The notes beneath the pieces were generated by a model. It was not told where the DNA came from and ran no database searches. It saw nothing but the letters and a program-made list of their open reading frames with translations. The translations under genes and the position numbers were made by a program. A stretch of DNA of 7,764 bases from Panacagrimonas sp. (lineage in GTDB: Bacteria; Pseudomonadota; Gammaproteobacteria; Nevskiales; Nevskiaceae), in NCBI GenBank assembly GCA_021773655.1, contig JAJFJX010000417.1, forward strand, positions 1 through 7,764, given 5' to 3'. This document shows positions 5,836-7,764 of the stretch, in pieces; the stretch's first letter is position 1; every line of letters begins with the position of its first letter.

Positions 5836-5882
5836 GACTCTTAATCAGCGGGTCCAAGGTTCGAGTCCTTGTGCGCCCACCA
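5836..5882 (+). pseudogene. 3' fragment of tRNA-Lys(CTT), element attachment site
   Basis: The anticodon loop CTCTTAA (5838-5844, anticodon CTT), the 3' anticodon stem TCAGC, a perfect T arm (CAAGG-TTCGAGT-CCTTG, 5855-5871), the acceptor strand TGCGCCC, discriminator A and encoded CCA (5880-5882) are all present. The 5' half is missing: upstream bases do not pair with the anticodon stem beyond two positions, no D arm (AGCTCAG...GG) exists, and no GGGCGCA acceptor strand is found at the right distance. This is the duplicated 3' end left by integration; the crossover probably lies in or near the anticodon loop. Confidence 0.85.
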
Positions 5883-5897
5883 ATCCTTTCAAGGATT
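5882..5897. terminator. Short dyad downstream of the tRNA 3' end
   Basis: AATCCTT (5882-5888) and AAGGATT (5891-5897) are perfect 7-base arms with only two bases between, directly after the CCA. There is no proper U-run on either strand, so it is at best a weak terminator or processing signal shared by the originally convergent tRNA and tamB. The space to the tamB stop (5898-5942) holds nothing else I can support. Confidence 0.3.
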
Positions 5898-5942
5898 TAC
5901 CGCCGAAACGGGAACGTTGATGATAGCCGCGCTGACGGCACC

Positions 5943-7764
5943 CTAGTAATCGCGTTTCCAGAACACGCCGGTTTTCGGGCCCGAGGTGCTGTTGACCTCG
6001 CTCTCCACCGTGATGTTCGGCAGCACCTCGAGTTCTACTGTGGCCGTGCTGGTGCCCGGTTGGGTGCCTTGGCGAACACCGACAAATGCCTCGCCGACAT
6101 AGCGGCCTGCCGTCACCTCCGCGCCCTGATCTCCGGCGTTGACCGATAGGCGGTCGACCCCGATCACCTCCCGCAGGCGGTCGACGATGCCGGTGCCGCC
6201 TGCGCCCGACAGTTGCGCGACCGCCAGCCCGAGTTGCGCCACCTGTAGCGGCGATAGCGAGGCAACGTCGGCGCCAAACAGAATCCGCGCAATGATTTCG
6301 TCTTGCGGCAGGCTCGGCGACGACTCGAAGGCGATCACCGGCGCGGAAGCCGGCCCGGTGATGCGGACCCGCACGGTAACGTCATCGAACCCATGTTCGG
6401 CGGTGATGTCGAGCACCGGGTCGACCTCCGTCGTGCCGGCAAAGGCGATACTGCTGTCGCGCACGTCGAAGTCAGTGCCGGCAAATGTGAAATCGCCGCG
6501 CACGGCGGCGAGGGCGCCGGTGACAATGGGCGCGGCGGTGGTGCCGCCGACCGCGATGTCGCCGCCCCATTCGCTATCCAGGCCGCGGCCGCGGACAAAG
6601 GTCCGGCCGGGGAAACCAACGCGGATGTCCAGGGCCGGTGCGGTTCCCGTGGTGGAGGCTGGCTGGCTGGTGGGTTCCGTCGCGTCGACCACCTGTAAAT
6701 CTACGACACTCGGCGGCAGCGAACTGGCAATCAGCCGGATCTCGGCCGGCGCCACGATGACAGTCCCGGCGATCAGGTCTGGGGTCAGGTCCAGTGCGCC
6801 AGATACGGTCGCGGTGGCCTCGTCACGGCGGATAGCAATGAGGTCGCTAATCGTCATCGCCATCGCTACGGCTGGCGCGCCGGGGTCGGTGAGGTCGATG
6901 GTCCCTTGCCCGGTCACCGTTCCGGCGCCGCCGTCGCGCGCGGCAACGGTCACTGCCACGATGCGGCCTGACGCGTTGGGCGGTTCGACAGCCACCTCGA
7001 GGTCGGTTAACAGGGTCCCGGTCTGCAAGTTCTCATAGCGGCCGGCGGCCAGGCGGGCGGTGCCGTTGAAACGCGGTGCCGAGACCGTGCCCAGCACGGC
7101 GAGGTCGACGCGTAAGTCGCCCGACAGCCGATGATCGGGCAAGGGCACCCAATCCCAGATTTCGGCCACCTCGCCGCGCCAGGCGACGCGGCCGCTCAAG
7201 GCGCCATCGCCAGGGATGGCCACCCCGGTTGCCTGCAATGGAAGCTCGGCGGTGAAGGTCAGCGGATCGCCGATTCCGGTCACCGATCCACTGGCGTCGA
7301 GCCGGCCGTCGCGCCAGTTCAGGCGGGCCGATCCGTCGACCGGCGGGATATCCGGATTCGCCGCTAACGCGACGCCGGTGAGGTCGATATCGGCGCTGGC
7401 CTGGGGCGCGGTGCGCGTCCCGGTGACGTCGGCGACAATGGTCAACTGGCCAGTCGCCCCAAGCTCGGGCGCAAACGGTGCCGTTGCGGTGGCCAACGGC
7501 AGGCCTGCCAGCCGCATTCTGGCGTCGACGTTCTGCTCGGTCAGCGCGCCGCTGACCGACAATGTCCCGCCGGCGACGGTCATGGTCACTTGGTCGATCG
7601 CCATCCGGCCGGGCGCGAGAGTCCCGGCGGCGGGTTCCTGCAGGGCGAACGGTTGGCCGGCCACGGCGCCGGTGAGGCGTGTTAGCGCAGCCTCGATCCC
7701 ATCCGCCTGGCGCTTGACGCTGGCGGTGGCGGCGACATCGAAGCCGCCGGCCGCCGGCCCGGCC
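5943..7764 (-). CDS. tamB: TamB, translocation and assembly module subunit (partial, 5' end off the right edge)
   Basis: The frame is open from the window edge to the TAG at 5943, giving the last 606 residues of a protein usually well over 1000 long. The GTG at 7664 is an internal codon, not a start. TamB is an inner-membrane-anchored, mainly beta-stranded periplasmic protein of the AsmA-like superfamily that works with the BamA-like TamA in outer-membrane protein assembly and lipid transport. Seen: the TamB C-terminal domain with repeated beta-strand pattern, the signature LPQDEIIARILFGADVASLS followed by LQVAQLGLAVAQLSG, then GIVDRLREVIGVDRLSVN, and the aromatic terminus GVFWKRDY. It is chromosomal, GC-rich, and convergent with the original tRNA-Lys gene. 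Confidence 0.93.
   Translation of the reverse strand, partial: AGPAAGGFDVAATASVKRQADGIEAALTRLTGAVAGQPFALQEPAAGTLAPGRMAIDQVTMTVAGGTLSVSGALTEQNVDARMRLAGLPLATATAPFAPELGATGQLTIVADVTGTRTAPQASADIDLTGVALAANPDIPPVDGSARLNWRDGRLDASGSVTGIGDPLTFTAELPLQATGVAIPGDGALSGRVAWRGEVAEIWDWVPLPDHRLSGDLRVDLAVLGTVSAPRFNGTARLAAGRYENLQTGTLLTDLEVAVEPPNASGRIVAVTVAARDGGAGTVTGQGTIDLTDPGAPAVAMAMTISDLIAIRRDEATATVSGALDLTPDLIAGTVIVAPAEIRLIASSLPPSVVDLQVVDATEPTSQPASTTGTAPALDIRVGFPGRTFVRGRGLDSEWGGDIAVGGTTAAPIVTGALAAVRGDFTFAGTDFDVRDSSIAFAGTTEVDPVLDITAEHGFDDVTVRVRITGPASAPVIAFESSPSLPQDEIIARILFGADVASLSPLQVAQLGLAVAQLSGAGGTGIVDRLREVIGVDRLSVNAGDQGAEVTAGRYVGEAFVGVRQGTQPGTSTATVELEVLPNITVESEVNSTSGPKTGVFWKRDY

Larger units (their letters stand above)
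1..5882. mobile_element. Right end of tRNA-Lys-integrated island (satellite-like)
   Basis: Seen: a tRNA-Lys 3' fragment marks the junction with chromosomal tamB, and leftward of it lie a P4-like integrase, an unknown gene, an AlpA-like excisionase and a primase-helicase operon, all on the minus strand. Known: tyrosine integrases with an N-terminal arm-binding domain commonly use tRNA 3' ends, and int-alpA-primase order is typical of P4/PICI-like satellites and of many alphaproteobacterial islands. Inferred: the element continues left of base 1 and ends at a complete tRNA-Lys. No structural, packaging or transfer gene is visible, so satellite, cryptic prophage remnant and mobilisable island all remain possible. 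Confidence 0.85.

Noticed and set aside
5800..5882. A complete tRNA gene at the junction.
   Set aside because: There is no D arm or 5' acceptor strand, and the anticodon stem does not pair, so only the 3' part is a tRNA.
6139..7038. A 299-codon + strand open frame.
   Set aside because: Antisense to tamB, low-complexity Ser/Arg/Thr/Pro composition, no start signal; a shadow of the real gene.

Overview
The window looks alphaproteobacterial. It is GC-rich, carries a TamB C-terminus of alphaproteobacterial style, and its integrase, excisionase and primase-helicase resemble those of rhizobial and rhodobacterial islands; the genus cannot be told. All convincing genes lie on the minus strand.

Right part (about 5883-7764): ordinary chromosome, the 3' two-fifths or so of a tamB gene running off the right edge. 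Next to it, 5836-5882 is the 3' part of a tRNA-Lys(CTT) gene without its 5' half. This is the expected scar at the far end of an element integrated in a tRNA gene; the rebuilt complete tRNA should lie beyond the left edge.

Left and middle (1 to about 5882): the int-proximal end of an integrated element. Reading leftward from the junction come an att region with integrase arm-type repeats, a P4-like tyrosine integrase (4469-5677), an unrecognised 282-aa accessory protein (3524-4372), an AT-rich non-coding stretch with four GTCTAGTT boxes (3438-3525), an AlpA-type excisionase/regulator (2965-3366), a hairpin terminator, and a replication operon. The operon holds a 62-aa ORF, a 108-aa ORF coupled to it by ATGA, and a primase-helicase (174-2270). 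A further gene starts at 51 and leaves the window.

The int / AlpA / primase-helicase order resembles Gram-negative phage satellites (P4, PICI-like) and mobilisable islands. No capsid, packaging or conjugation gene is visible, so the class is open.

The most interesting signal is a DNA-level repeat. TGTCCC(G) or its complement occurs nine times between 86 and 551, across the 3' end of the primase-helicase gene and its downstream spacer. The copies fall in all three codon frames and continue past the stop, so protein sequence cannot explain them. I propose iterons of a replication origin read by the protein encoded over them. Two start-site hairpins, at int and at the 62-aa gene, suggest translational control of the element.
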